DNA of 64,000 bases from CALMUP01 sp035327305 (GTDB lineage: Bacteria > Verrucomicrobiota > Kiritimatiellia > CAIVKH01). The position numbers and the translations under genes were made by a program. Shown here in pieces: positions 43,801 to 51,457 of this stretch (position 1 is its first letter; each line of letters starts with the position of its first letter). The notes beneath the pieces were generated by a model that was not told where the DNA came from, searched no databases, and worked only from the letters and a program-made list of their open reading frames with translations. The stretch lies in assembly GCA_035327305.1 (NCBI GenBank), contig DAOLDL010000001.1:99608-163607 (forward strand), in the 5' to 3' direction.

Positions 43801-44099
43801 GAGATGGTGTGACGAATCTCGAAGAATTTATTGCCGGCACCAATCCAAATGACACAAATTCCTACCTTCGGATCACCAAAATCGACGCCATAAATGATAA
43901 TAGCGGTTTGCGCGTTGAATTTCTCGGACAGTGGGGTAGGGCCTATAGCCTGGAAAGTACCACCAATTTACAGCATGAGGGCGCCGATTGGTCGACAAAC
44001 GGAATTCCGCAGATGGGAATTCAGCAAATAATGGAATTCATTGAAGAATCCGACAATCCGACCCGAATGTTCCGCTTAAAAGTTGCGCCTGGACTATAG
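40815..44099 (+). CDS. Giant secreted GH13 alpha-amylase-like enzyme with the same C-terminal cassette
   Basis: About 1094 residues. Signal peptide (hydrophobic GGILLLVVMGG, ALAD cleavage), a CBM-like N-terminal sandwich (YMEAMPNND, DGARIDRFVL), a second beta domain, then the GH13 barrel with all four regions: DIVCNHQG, GFRIDTVKHV (nucleophile), FGEVFH (acid/base) and FIDNHDVIRF. A Big_5-like Ig domain (HFSKPMNTNLTAGAF) follows, then DSDNDGIPDWWMIEKFG, DADGDGVTNLEEFIAGTNP and a terminal sandwich (YSLESTTNL). Extracellular alpha-glucan hydrolysis is likely. Start unsure: ATGs at 40782, 40803, 40809, 40815 and 40830; 40815 gives the best signal peptide and has TATGTT seven nt upstream. Confidence 0.88.
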   Translation: MSDRSMLFRGGILLLVVMGGSFNLSPALADPHTIFGGVVVIEVESFHTNISPRGAHSWVFTNSISSYSGNGYMEAMPNNDAIIQTNLSANSPELRYDVLFRSNMIHHVWVRGWANSGADDSIHFGVSSSPNLATPLTWPATGEWYWTNLHHATSGQVTMMPGATGIVSCSIWMREDGARIDRFVLTTNAGFRPRKGNAWHIPPNQQPLGQHAMRTPFMAIFTNTPVTIFSGSQFQGAGNPGNQLQVGSTIFYRSSTSTVWKSVAMTFHSESGNDKFYSGVIPPGEFNENDHVDYYIQVPFSDFLPTYLYTAGGVAQSTEFEEVARANPYRFKVLPMPDAGYSSPPDWRDINIYQIFTDRFYDGDPSNNNSHPESPYNPAVSNRIHGGDFRGIEKKLDYIKALGANAIWIKPIHLNAVHSAYHGYGAQDFYQLNPNLGTMADLTSMVAAAHARDIRVILDIVCNHQGRRIYSTDPGWPTYNASGYNLAWTNETAYPTPFNSLTNFHNFGRIGNFDDPNQLVLGALSGLDDLKTETHYVRTNMVEIFKYWIQMADFDGFRIDTVKHVEIGFWRFFNNEIRLFAKAMGKTNFIQFGEVFHSAESTVGYYTGTQSGGAYANDTVLNFPLYERMNSVFGNASGNTKQIEDHYTAIPPNFHPDSHMRLINFIDNHDVIRFMHSSKANNNTNKLALALSFLYTSRGIPCLYYGTEQNFNGGNDPGNREDMFHGQYEQGPSLGDNYNMSGGSFLHVAKMNNFRRLYPSLLRGQHLNRWNTPDGPGIFSYARRQDGQEILVILNTASGLRSLTNRASFYAPGTEMVNLLNTNEIITVNAMTNTPVIHVPAFSAKMFIARNQWLPLDPLVQAFLPGHDSTGHSVTSPVTLHFSKPMNTNLTAGAFSIQPPVMGRIEWSNSGTTLTFTPEGASRFSGETTYTVNVYEAAADIVDGLNFYAPFEAKFKTEAIADSDNDGIPDWWMIEKFGAATGIEGNNTLYWQDADGDGVTNLEEFIAGTNPNDTNSYLRITKIDAINDNSGLRVEFLGQWGRAYSLESTTNLQHEGADWSTNGIPQMGIQQIMEFIEESDNPTRMFRLKVAPGL

Positions 44100-44134
44100 T
44101 GAAGATGTATAACGGACGATTACTTTTGATTTCG

Positions 44135-44178
44135 GCACAATTTGTGCTGTTGACTTTGAATCCTGATACTCATATCGT
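44135..44178 (+). promoter_or_regulatory. Palindrome and promoter upstream of the zinc-ribbon gene
   Basis: GCACAA-T-TTGTGC (44135-44147) immediately precedes TTGACT (44150-44155), which is 17 nt from TATCGT (44173-44178). The palindrome touches the -35 and could be an operator. Confidence 0.45.
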
Positions 44179-44271
44179 CCCAGTTTCGGATTTTTGACAG
44201 TTTGAATGGGTATTCGATGGACTTCCGCCGGGAAGAATCGAGCATGAACACTGAACAGGAGGCGGCCGCAG

Positions 44272-44973
44272 GTGACGACCCTTGAAAAGTTACTGGTATT
44301 ACAGGATCGAGACCGTAAATTAAGACAATTATTGCAGGAAACACGCGACATCCCTGCCCGTAAACAATTGATTCAATCCCGCCTGAAGGCCAATCAGGAG
44401 GCTCATCAAGCCGCCTTGGAAAATCTCAAGAAAAACACCGCACAAATCAAAGCGGTCGAACTTGAAATTGAATCCGTCAAAGACACCATCAAGAAATACC
44501 GGGTCCAACAGGGCCAAATAAAATCCAACGATCAATATCGCGCTCTGGAACGGGAAATCAGGGAAAATATGGGTCGGGTCCGGGAGTTGGAGGAACGCGA
44601 AATCGTCCTGATGGAAGAGACGGAAAACCTTAAAAAAGTCGTCACCGAGCGTGAAGATGCGTTGAAATCGGATGAATCATCCGTGCAAGTCGATATAAAA
44701 GCCCTTGATGAACGTCTCGCCAATATTCAGGCCGAGGTTGAGGAAGCCAAGAAGAATCGCGAGGGGTTGACGGACGGTATTGATCCCTCATGGTTAAGCC
44801 GTTATACCCGAATTTTTAATAACAAAGGCGACTACGCCATCGTGGCAGTTGAAAACGGTACGTGCGGTGGATGCCACATGAAAGTTCCGCCCCAGCAGGT
44901 ACAGGATGCCAAACGTGGCGAAAACATGGTCGGTTGCGCTTATTGCGGACGGCTCTTGTACTGGCAGGCCTGA
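44272..44973 (+). CDS. Coiled-coil C4 zinc-ribbon protein (CdsZ/DUF164 type)
   Basis: 233 residues: a long coiled coil (about 1-165, heptads rich in Leu, Glu and Lys) and a C-terminal zinc ribbon with CGGC at ~197 and CAYC at ~223. Proteins of this type are widespread and poorly understood; the chlamydial CdsZ relative has been linked to type III secretion, and others sit next to rnpB, as here. The start is GTG with AGGAGG nine nt upstream. Confidence 0.85.
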   Translation: MTTLEKLLVLQDRDRKLRQLLQETRDIPARKQLIQSRLKANQEAHQAALENLKKNTAQIKAVELEIESVKDTIKKYRVQQGQIKSNDQYRALEREIRENMGRVRELEEREIVLMEETENLKKVVTEREDALKSDESSVQVDIKALDERLANIQAEVEEAKKNREGLTDGIDPSWLSRYTRIFNNKGDYAIVAVENGTCGGCHMKVPPQQVQDAKRGENMVGCAYCGRLLYWQA

Positions 44974-44984
44974 TCGAATATAGT
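44956..44984 (+). promoter_or_regulatory. Promoter of rnpB
   Basis: TTGTAC (44956-44961), a 17-nt spacer, TATAGT (44979-44984). The -35 lies inside the end of the zinc-ribbon gene. The RNA begins at G44991, seven nt after the -10; this calibrates promoter spacing for the window. Confidence 0.75.
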
Positions 44985-44990
44985 AATTCT

Positions 44991-45356
44991 GAAATTCATG
45001 GGGACCGATCGCTCTTCGTGCAAGCGAGGGGAGGAAAGTCCGGACTCCAAAGGGCAGGTTGTCTCGCCTGATAAGGGCGGGAGGGCTTCGGGTAAACCGG
45101 GGCGACGGAAAGTGCCACAGAAACAAACCGTCCTGATTGCGCCGCAAGGTGCGTATCGGGATAAGGGTGAAAAGGCGGTGTAAGAGACCACCGGTTCCGT
45201 TGTAAGGCGGAATGCAAGGCAAACCCCAGCCGGAGCAAGATCAAATAGGAAGCGAGAGGCGGCCCGTCTCGATGTGCCTTCGGGCGCGGAGCTTCGGGTT
45301 GATCGCATAGATAAATGATCGGATAGAACAAAATCCGGCTTACTCCCATGAATTTC
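44991..45356 (+). ncRNA. rnpB: RNase P RNA, bacterial type A
   Basis: Catalytic RNA of RNase P (tRNA 5' maturation). Conserved parts appear in order: GAGGAAAGTCCGGACTCC, CCACAGAAACAAACCG, GGCAAACCCC, GATAAATGATC and AAATCCGGCTTA. P1 is formed by GAAATTCATGGG (44991-45002) and CCCATGAATTTC (45344-45355), which sets both ends. Confidence 0.97.
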
Positions 45357-45449
45357 ATATCAGTCCGGATGTCCATTTTGTAAACCACGGAATATGCGTA
45401 TAGCGCTGAAAAACAAGGGTCGCATTTACCGACTCATGAATATTAGCTG

Positions 45450-46361
45450 ATGAATCGCCGCGGATATAAATTGATAATGCTGGTTGTCGTGACCATGTCG
45501 GGCATGGTGGCGTTCATGATTATTCGGGGATTCACCATCGTGCGCGCCGGCCAAACCGGTGAACAGGAGCTTGCAATGGCTCTGGTAGCCACAAAAATTG
45601 ATCGCATTGAACGCCCTGAAATTCCCTCCGAAGCATGGAGTGCATTCCAACGCAATGATCGTGCCGCCCGCCCTGGCAACAGCCATGATCGATTCCGACT
45701 TGCCGGAACTTTTTTTGTTATGGGTTCCGGAACGGATAATGGCGGTCGCGAAGGGCGGCGAATGGCGATTATTGATGATGTGGAAACCCGGAAGCAACAC
45801 ATTGTCAATGAAGGACAATCGTTCGAGGACTACGACATACTTCGCATTTATCAGGATCGGCTGATCATGCGCCGCGATGGCATCGAAGTCGAAATCAATT
45901 TGAGCTTTAAAGGCGGTGTTACAACCAGATCAACTGAAGCCATGGCCGCTTCCCCGGAATCTCCGGAAGAGGAATCGCAATTTCCCGTCGAAGAAAACAA
46001 ATTCGGTCGTCGCATAGGTGAAACCCGATGGGTCATTCAGAAGGACGCGCTGGTCGACTATTACCATGAGTTACTGGATGAGCCGGAGAGAATTGCCGCG
46101 ATTTATATGTCAATGAAACCTGACTATCAGGATGGAGAAGTTGCGGGTTACCATCTGCAAAAAGAAGGAGAGCATGAATTCTTCGATGCGATGGGATTGC
46201 GGGAAGGCGACCGCATTCGCTCCGTTAACTCCATGCGCATGATCAGTCAGGCGCGTGCGGAATACTTTATAAGCGAGTTTATGCAGGATCGCCTGGGCGC
46301 GGTTGTTCTCGATATAGAGCGCGACGGGGAAATGGAAAAACTGATCTATCTGTTGCGCTGA
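45450..46361 (+). CDS. GspC-like protein (HR domain plus PDZ)
   Basis: 303 residues. One N-terminal transmembrane segment (8-26), then an HR-type domain (FRLAGTFFVMGSG, RRMAIIDD, YQDRLIMRRDGIEVEINL at 82-152), an acidic linker, and a C-terminal PDZ-like domain (FFDAMGLREGDRIRSVNSMRM...VVLDIERDGEMEKLIY). This is the layout of GspC, the inner-membrane partner that contacts the secretin in type II secretion. No other T2SS genes adjoin it, but a short secretin-like gene lies at 2783-3631. It overlaps the convergent rnr by 16 nt. Confidence 0.7.
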   Translation: MNRRGYKLIMLVVVTMSGMVAFMIIRGFTIVRAGQTGEQELAMALVATKIDRIERPEIPSEAWSAFQRNDRAARPGNSHDRFRLAGTFFVMGSGTDNGGREGRRMAIIDDVETRKQHIVNEGQSFEDYDILRIYQDRLIMRRDGIEVEINLSFKGGVTTRSTEAMAASPESPEEESQFPVEENKFGRRIGETRWVIQKDALVDYYHELLDEPERIAAIYMSMKPDYQDGEVAGYHLQKEGEHEFFDAMGLREGDRIRSVNSMRMISQARAEYFISEFMQDRLGAVVLDIERDGEMEKLIYLLR

Positions 46362-48598
46362 CGCCGCGGTTGTTTGTCCGGTTTGTGTTTAGTTTTTGCA
46401 AGGCCTTTTTTCCTGGATTGATTTTCCGACCATCGCAATTCCACGGATCGGCGAGCCGGATCCACGCGCATTAATTCCACCGGAACTACGTCCCCGATGC
46501 GGGCAAATTTCCGGCCTTTCCTGCCAACCACATACCCGGTGGTTCGATCCAGTTTTATGGAGGGATCGGGCAGGGCGAATGTCGGTATAAAACCTCTCTG
46601 TAACGTGTCCACGATTTCCACCAGCAGGCCGCGCGTGGTACTGCCGGTGATCAAAGCCGCCCACGGACCAATATCACCTTTTTCAAGTAGCCGCTGATAA
46701 TACTGGATGCGTTTGACAATAAGGCTTTCCTCCTCGGCTTCAGAAGCTTCCCGTTCGCGACGGGAACAGTGGGTGGCCATTTCATCACATTCGCGTTTGC
46801 TGTAAACGCCACCATGCCCCTGGTCCATGTTTCGCAATGTTCGATGTACCAGAAGGTCGGAATATCGGCGAATAGGCGATGTGAAATGGGTGTATCGGTC
46901 AAAAGCCAGGCCGAAATGCGGACTGCATTCGGCGCTGTATATTGCCCGTTTCATATTTCGAAGTAATGCGATGGAAACCGGGTAACCCAACGGCTGATCA
47001 GCATAAGCGCGTATTATGCGTTGGATATCATGGCGGTCAGTGGGGGATTCCGCCACACCCAACTGGCCTAAATCGATGGCCATTTGCGCCCATTGGTCGT
47101 CCGAGGGATCATCATGTATCCGGTAGACTGCGGGTACGCGGGATTCCTGAAGGCGTTCGGCAACCGCAACATTGGCGGCAAGCATAAACTCCTCGATAAG
47201 ATGATACGCTTCAGGAGCGGATCGCCGCGTGATGGAAACCGGCTGTCCGCTATCATCGAGGTGGCAATATACTTCGGGCATGGCCAGATCCAATGCGCCG
47301 TGCGCCATGCGGCGGCGTCGCAGGCGATCGGCAAGGTGATGCATATTGCGGAGAACTTCATGATATTCAGGCGGGATGCCATCTGCTTTGGCATGCACGA
47401 TCAGGGATTGCACCTTTTCGTAGTCCAGAAGTATCCTCGGGTGAATAATCGAGGCGCCCATTTCCACCTGAAGCAGTTGGGCATTTTCGTCGTACTGGAG
47501 AAAAACCGAATAGGCCAGCCGATCGCGCCCCGCTTTTAAACTGCATACTTCAGAAGTGAGGTAGGGGGGGAGCATGGGAATGAAACGATCAACCATATAA
47601 ACACTGTTTCCATGGCGAAACGCATCACGATCCACGGCGGAGCCGGGTTTGACGAACCAGGACACATCCGCAATATGGATACCCAATATCCAACCGCCTT
47701 CCGGTCGGGGGCGAAGCGATACCGCGTCATCATGATCGCGCGCATCGGCCGGATCGATGGTAATGATCATCTCATCGCGCAAATCCAAACGCCCTTTGAT
47801 GTCGGTTTCCGTAAATGATGTGTGATGACTGCGCACTTCCTTTTCCGTATTCTCGGAAAATGTTGTGGCAATGTCGTGTTCGCGCAATATGGAAAGAACA
47901 TCGACGCCGGGATCGTCAGGAGCGCCTAGCATTTCTATTACTTCACCAGTCAGCATTTCATTCCATGCATTTTCTTCCAACCGGACAACGGCTTTGTGTC
48001 CGATCACAGGTTTTTTGGGTACGCCTTGGGCAAAACCGGAAATTTTCACATTCTGGCTGATGCGTGGATGATCGGGGATGACATACCAATAGACGCTTGA
48101 ACGCATGAGTTTACCGACCAACTGCGTTTTGGACCGGGATACAATACGGTCAATTCGGCCTTCGGGTTTGATACGGGAAGGCGTTGATTTATCTCTTGCG
48201 GTGTGACTTCTTGTTGACCGCGCATCTTTTTCGACAACCTCTACGGTATCGCCATGCAAAGCGCCTCCGGTTTTGCCCGGCGGAATAAAAAACTCAATGC
48301 CATCACCATTTGCGCCGGTGCAACGAACCATTCCATGCCCTTGGGGAGATACGAACAGTTGTCCCACATGCGATACAGGCGACTTGTCAGCGGAGGCGGT
48401 CGACGCGCTCCATCGATTTCCTTTGATTTTTCTGATAATGCCTTCATGCGATAAGTTCCGCAGGAGACTGCGGACAGCAGATCGCTCGTGGCTCATTAAT
48501 CCCATTTCTTCGGCCAGCTGGTGGTCTTTGACCGGTCTATATCCGGGGCTACGGATAAATTCTAATAGTCGATCCCGCAAACTTTGTGTACGTTTCAT
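46346..48598 (-). CDS. rnr: Ribonuclease R
   Basis: 750-residue processive 3'-5' exoribonuclease. N-terminal winged helix and cold-shock domains, the RNB catalytic core with TIDPADARDHDDAVSL (Mg-binding aspartates), GIHIADVSWFV, RRMAHGALDLAMPE and FTSPIRRYSDLLVHR, then an S1 domain (RKFARIGDVVPVELMRVD) and a basic tail. Divergent from glgA with 55 nt between starts. Confidence 0.95.
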   Translation of the reverse strand: MKRTQSLRDRLLEFIRSPGYRPVKDHQLAEEMGLMSHERSAVRSLLRNLSHEGIIRKIKGNRWSASTASADKSPVSHVGQLFVSPQGHGMVRCTGANGDGIEFFIPPGKTGGALHGDTVEVVEKDARSTRSHTARDKSTPSRIKPEGRIDRIVSRSKTQLVGKLMRSSVYWYVIPDHPRISQNVKISGFAQGVPKKPVIGHKAVVRLEENAWNEMLTGEVIEMLGAPDDPGVDVLSILREHDIATTFSENTEKEVRSHHTSFTETDIKGRLDLRDEMIITIDPADARDHDDAVSLRPRPEGGWILGIHIADVSWFVKPGSAVDRDAFRHGNSVYMVDRFIPMLPPYLTSEVCSLKAGRDRLAYSVFLQYDENAQLLQVEMGASIIHPRILLDYEKVQSLIVHAKADGIPPEYHEVLRNMHHLADRLRRRRMAHGALDLAMPEVYCHLDDSGQPVSITRRSAPEAYHLIEEFMLAANVAVAERLQESRVPAVYRIHDDPSDDQWAQMAIDLGQLGVAESPTDRHDIQRIIRAYADQPLGYPVSIALLRNMKRAIYSAECSPHFGLAFDRYTHFTSPIRRYSDLLVHRTLRNMDQGHGGVYSKRECDEMATHCSRREREASEAEEESLIVKRIQYYQRLLEKGDIGPWAALITGSTTRGLLVEIVDTLQRGFIPTFALPDPSIKLDRTTGYVVGRKGRKFARIGDVVPVELMRVDPARRSVELRWSENQSRKKGLAKTKHKPDKQPRRQRNR

Positions 48599-48653
48599 TA
48601 TGAACTGGAGGTATTTAGACTAACATCGCTTATTGGACAGGTGATTGTACAGT

Positions 48654-50102
48654 ATGAAGATAGCTTTTGTATCCAGTGAAATAACGCCATATGCGTCAAC
48701 GGGTGGGTTGGCGGATGTTTGCCGTTCGCTTCCGAACGCCTTGGTTGGCTTGGGGCATGACGTAACTTGTATCATGCCCATGTACAGGCGGGTATTGGAA
48801 AGTTCGTGGTCAATCGAGGACACCGGAATTCGATTATCCATTCCCGTCGGGTTTCACAATTACCGTGCCGATATATGGAAAGTTCGATCAGACCGACAGC
48901 CCAACATCTATTTCATCCGGCGCGACGAATTTTTTGACCGCTCGCAGTTGTACAACTTGCCCGACCGCGACTATGACGACAATTTTGAGCGTTTCGTATT
49001 TTTTCAGAAGGCGGTAATCGCGTTCATCGATCATATGAATCGACCATTTGATATTGTACATGCGCACGACTGGCAAACCGGGTTGATGCCTCTTTATCTT
49101 AAATACGGCATGAAAGGCGAGGGAAGGAAGTGCCGCGAAAAGACAGTATTCACAATTCACAACCTTGCCTTTCAGGGAATATTCAACGGCGATGATTATT
49201 CGTATTCAAATCTTCCATTTTCCTGTTTCTCGGTGGATGTACTCGAATACTACGGAAATATCAGTTGCATGAAGTCGGGCATCACGTCATCCGACATGGT
49301 TACCACGGTAAGTGAAACTTATGCCCGTGAAATTCAGACCGAGGAATGGGGATGCGGCCTGCAAGGTGTACTGGCGAATGTGAAAGATCGATTGCGTGGC
49401 ATTGTCAACGGAATCGATATGGATGAATGGAATCCGGATAAAGACAAAAACATCGCCTCAAATTACAACAGCGAAAACATGGATGGAAAGTCGGTTTGTA
49501 AAGCTGATCTGATTCGAAGAATGAAACTAAAAATTTCACCGGATGCGCCTTTGATCGGAATGGTCACTCGTTTGACTGTTCAAAAAGGCATTGCGCTTGT
49601 GCATCAAGTGATTCCGGAAATCATGGAGAAGACAAATGCCGGACTGGTGGTCTTGGGCAGTGGGTCGGATGAGTATCAGGAAATGGTGACATCCTGGGTG
49701 ACCAAATGGCCGGGACGAGTGGTGGTAAAGCTTGGATTTGACATCAAGCTGGCTCATCGGATTGAAGCCGGAGCCGACATATTTTTAATGCCGTCCAAAT
49801 ACGAGCCATGCGGGCTGAATCAATTATACAGCATGCGTTACGGAACCATACCAATTGTGCACAACGTCGGCGGGTTGGCGGATACCGTGGTCGACGTAAC
49901 GAAAAATCCCGGGCAAGGATATGGATACAAATTCCATACCTTCACCAAGGAAGCGTTGGCCGAGGCGATCCATGGATCCATCAAGGATTTCGCGAACAAA
50001 AAGCAATGGATAGCGCTTCAGAAGCGGGCGATGAATCAGGATTTCTCGTGGTTTAATTCCGCAAGGCAATACGAAGAGTTGTATTTAAGCCTCATAAGTT
50101 GA
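48654..50102 (+). CDS. glgA: Glycogen synthase (ADP-glucose type)
   Basis: 482-residue GT5 enzyme elongating alpha-1,4-glucan from ADP-glucose. N-terminus MKIAFVSSEITPYASTGGLADV: the KTGGL motif has Ser in place of Lys15. Further GT5 motifs are HDWQTGLMPLYL, TIHNLAFQG, GIDMDEWNP, TRLTVQKG and FLMPSKYEPCGLNQLYSMRYG. AGGTGA lies upstream of the ATG at 48654; a TTG three codons before is less likely. Confidence 0.93.
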   Translation: MKIAFVSSEITPYASTGGLADVCRSLPNALVGLGHDVTCIMPMYRRVLESSWSIEDTGIRLSIPVGFHNYRADIWKVRSDRQPNIYFIRRDEFFDRSQLYNLPDRDYDDNFERFVFFQKAVIAFIDHMNRPFDIVHAHDWQTGLMPLYLKYGMKGEGRKCREKTVFTIHNLAFQGIFNGDDYSYSNLPFSCFSVDVLEYYGNISCMKSGITSSDMVTTVSETYAREIQTEEWGCGLQGVLANVKDRLRGIVNGIDMDEWNPDKDKNIASNYNSENMDGKSVCKADLIRRMKLKISPDAPLIGMVTRLTVQKGIALVHQVIPEIMEKTNAGLVVLGSGSDEYQEMVTSWVTKWPGRVVVKLGFDIKLAHRIEAGADIFLMPSKYEPCGLNQLYSMRYGTIPIVHNVGGLADTVVDVTKNPGQGYGYKFHTFTKEALAEAIHGSIKDFANKKQWIALQKRAMNQDFSWFNSARQYEELYLSLIS

Positions 50103-50359
50103 TCGTGGAGGATTCTCTAAGTACCTTATAAATAGCCGTAAAACTGGACCATACCTAACGTCGCATAATATATATTATGTCTACTAAAGTGTGCCTGGTG
50201 GCACTACAGATCGGTGTTTGGAATTCTTTTCCTGCCATTACGGCACTATGGCAAGCTGTGAATAAACTGATGATAACCGAGTGCGGATTTGCGCTATATA
50301 CGGGTTAGCGCTGTGAATAACGAACAGGAATTTCGCGTAGTAGTGATCTATAATTCCGG
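50103..50359. other. Convergent intergenic region with a perfect AT palindrome
   Basis: Between the ends of glgA and the long lepB. CATAATATATATTATG (50164-50179) is a perfect 16-bp palindrome; a small hairpin GTGCC-TGGT-GGCAC lies at 50191-50204. No ORF with a credible start and no U-rich intrinsic terminator was seen. Confidence 0.4.
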
Positions 50360-51448
50360 TTACTGAATTACGCCCCAGCGTCGCGTAAATGGCCAGTAAA
50401 CCATGTAGGCAGGACCGACAATGCTTTCGCGGTCTACCGCACCGAAAAAGCGGCCGTCCAGACTGGCCCGAGTGTTGTCACCCAATGGCAGATATTCCTC
50501 TTCACCGAGTTGGATCGAATCCGAGGGTCGTCGTAATAATGCCGCGCCATGACCGTCGCCGATCAATATATAACCGTGATATCCGTCTCCGTTAATCTGG
50601 CGGTCAAATACTTCAGGTTCAGTAACCCGTTTGCCATTCACAACAAGATATGGCGGTTGTATGCTCACCTTCTCTCCGGGCATGCCGACCAGTCGCTTGA
50701 TGTAATAATTGTCCGTTCGAATGTCTGGATGCCGGATATTCCTCGTGCTGAACACAAATACATCTCCGCGTTTGGGCGGGAAAAAATTATACCATAACCT
50801 AAGCACGAAAATATGATCGCCAAGCTGGCGACGACCGCTTGCCAGCAAGTCGCCTTTATTTACAACCGTACGGTGGACGTCAAAATATCGTGGCATATCC
50901 CGATGTATAACGTGCGGAATGCCGGCGATGCGAATCACATAGGACTCATCGATATACTCATTGTTGAAGTCGACCACACCGGATGCCTGGGCGCGTACTT
51001 CCACATACTTCTCGCCAAAAATCAGAAACGGAAATATTTTCAGGGGAAAATAATCCATGATGCCGCGCTCTCGCTGTTCCTGGTAAGTGATGCCGTTTAA
51101 TGTTGGTTGCATGGATCCCGTGGGGATTCGGAATGGTTGTACATAATACGTCCGAAACGCCATGGCAACGGCAATGGCAACCACCAATATTTCGACATTT
51201 TCCTTCAATCGAGGCCGGGGATGCGGCGGATAAACCTTGTGCACCGCCTCCGAGAGCCGATCGGCCGCCTGATCGATCAACATCATGTCTTCCTTGTCCC
51301 ATGCGTCACGCAAGGTATTTTCGCATTCCACTATTTTTTCAATAGCGGCGGCAGGCGCGATATCTTCACGCATATGGCGCGCGTGTCGTGCCTCGTGCAA
51401 CAAATGTTGCACAGCTTTTTTCAGTTTTCTGCGTTGCCAGTAATTCAT
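50360..51448 (-). CDS. lepB: Signal peptidase I (long form)
   Basis: 362 residues. A cytoplasmic helical N-terminus of about 80 residues precedes the membrane helix (VEILVVAIAVAMAF); catalytic Ser112 is in PTGSMQPTL and Lys251 in NYYIKRLVGMPGE, with the GDNTRASLDGRFFG box at the end. A ~90-residue insertion (about 120-230) between boxes is large. Encoded 9 nt after lepA, the classic lepA-lepB pairing; a second short SPase I is at 27213-27713. Confidence 0.93.
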   Translation of the reverse strand: MNYWQRRKLKKAVQHLLHEARHARHMREDIAPAAAIEKIVECENTLRDAWDKEDMMLIDQAADRLSEAVHKVYPPHPRPRLKENVEILVVAIAVAMAFRTYYVQPFRIPTGSMQPTLNGITYQEQRERGIMDYFPLKIFPFLIFGEKYVEVRAQASGVVDFNNEYIDESYVIRIAGIPHVIHRDMPRYFDVHRTVVNKGDLLASGRRQLGDHIFVLRLWYNFFPPKRGDVFVFSTRNIRHPDIRTDNYYIKRLVGMPGEKVSIQPPYLVVNGKRVTEPEVFDRQINGDGYHGYILIGDGHGAALLRRPSDSIQLGEEEYLPLGDNTRASLDGRFFGAVDRESIVGPAYMVYWPFTRRWGVIQ

Positions 51449-51457
51449 GATGTGGTT

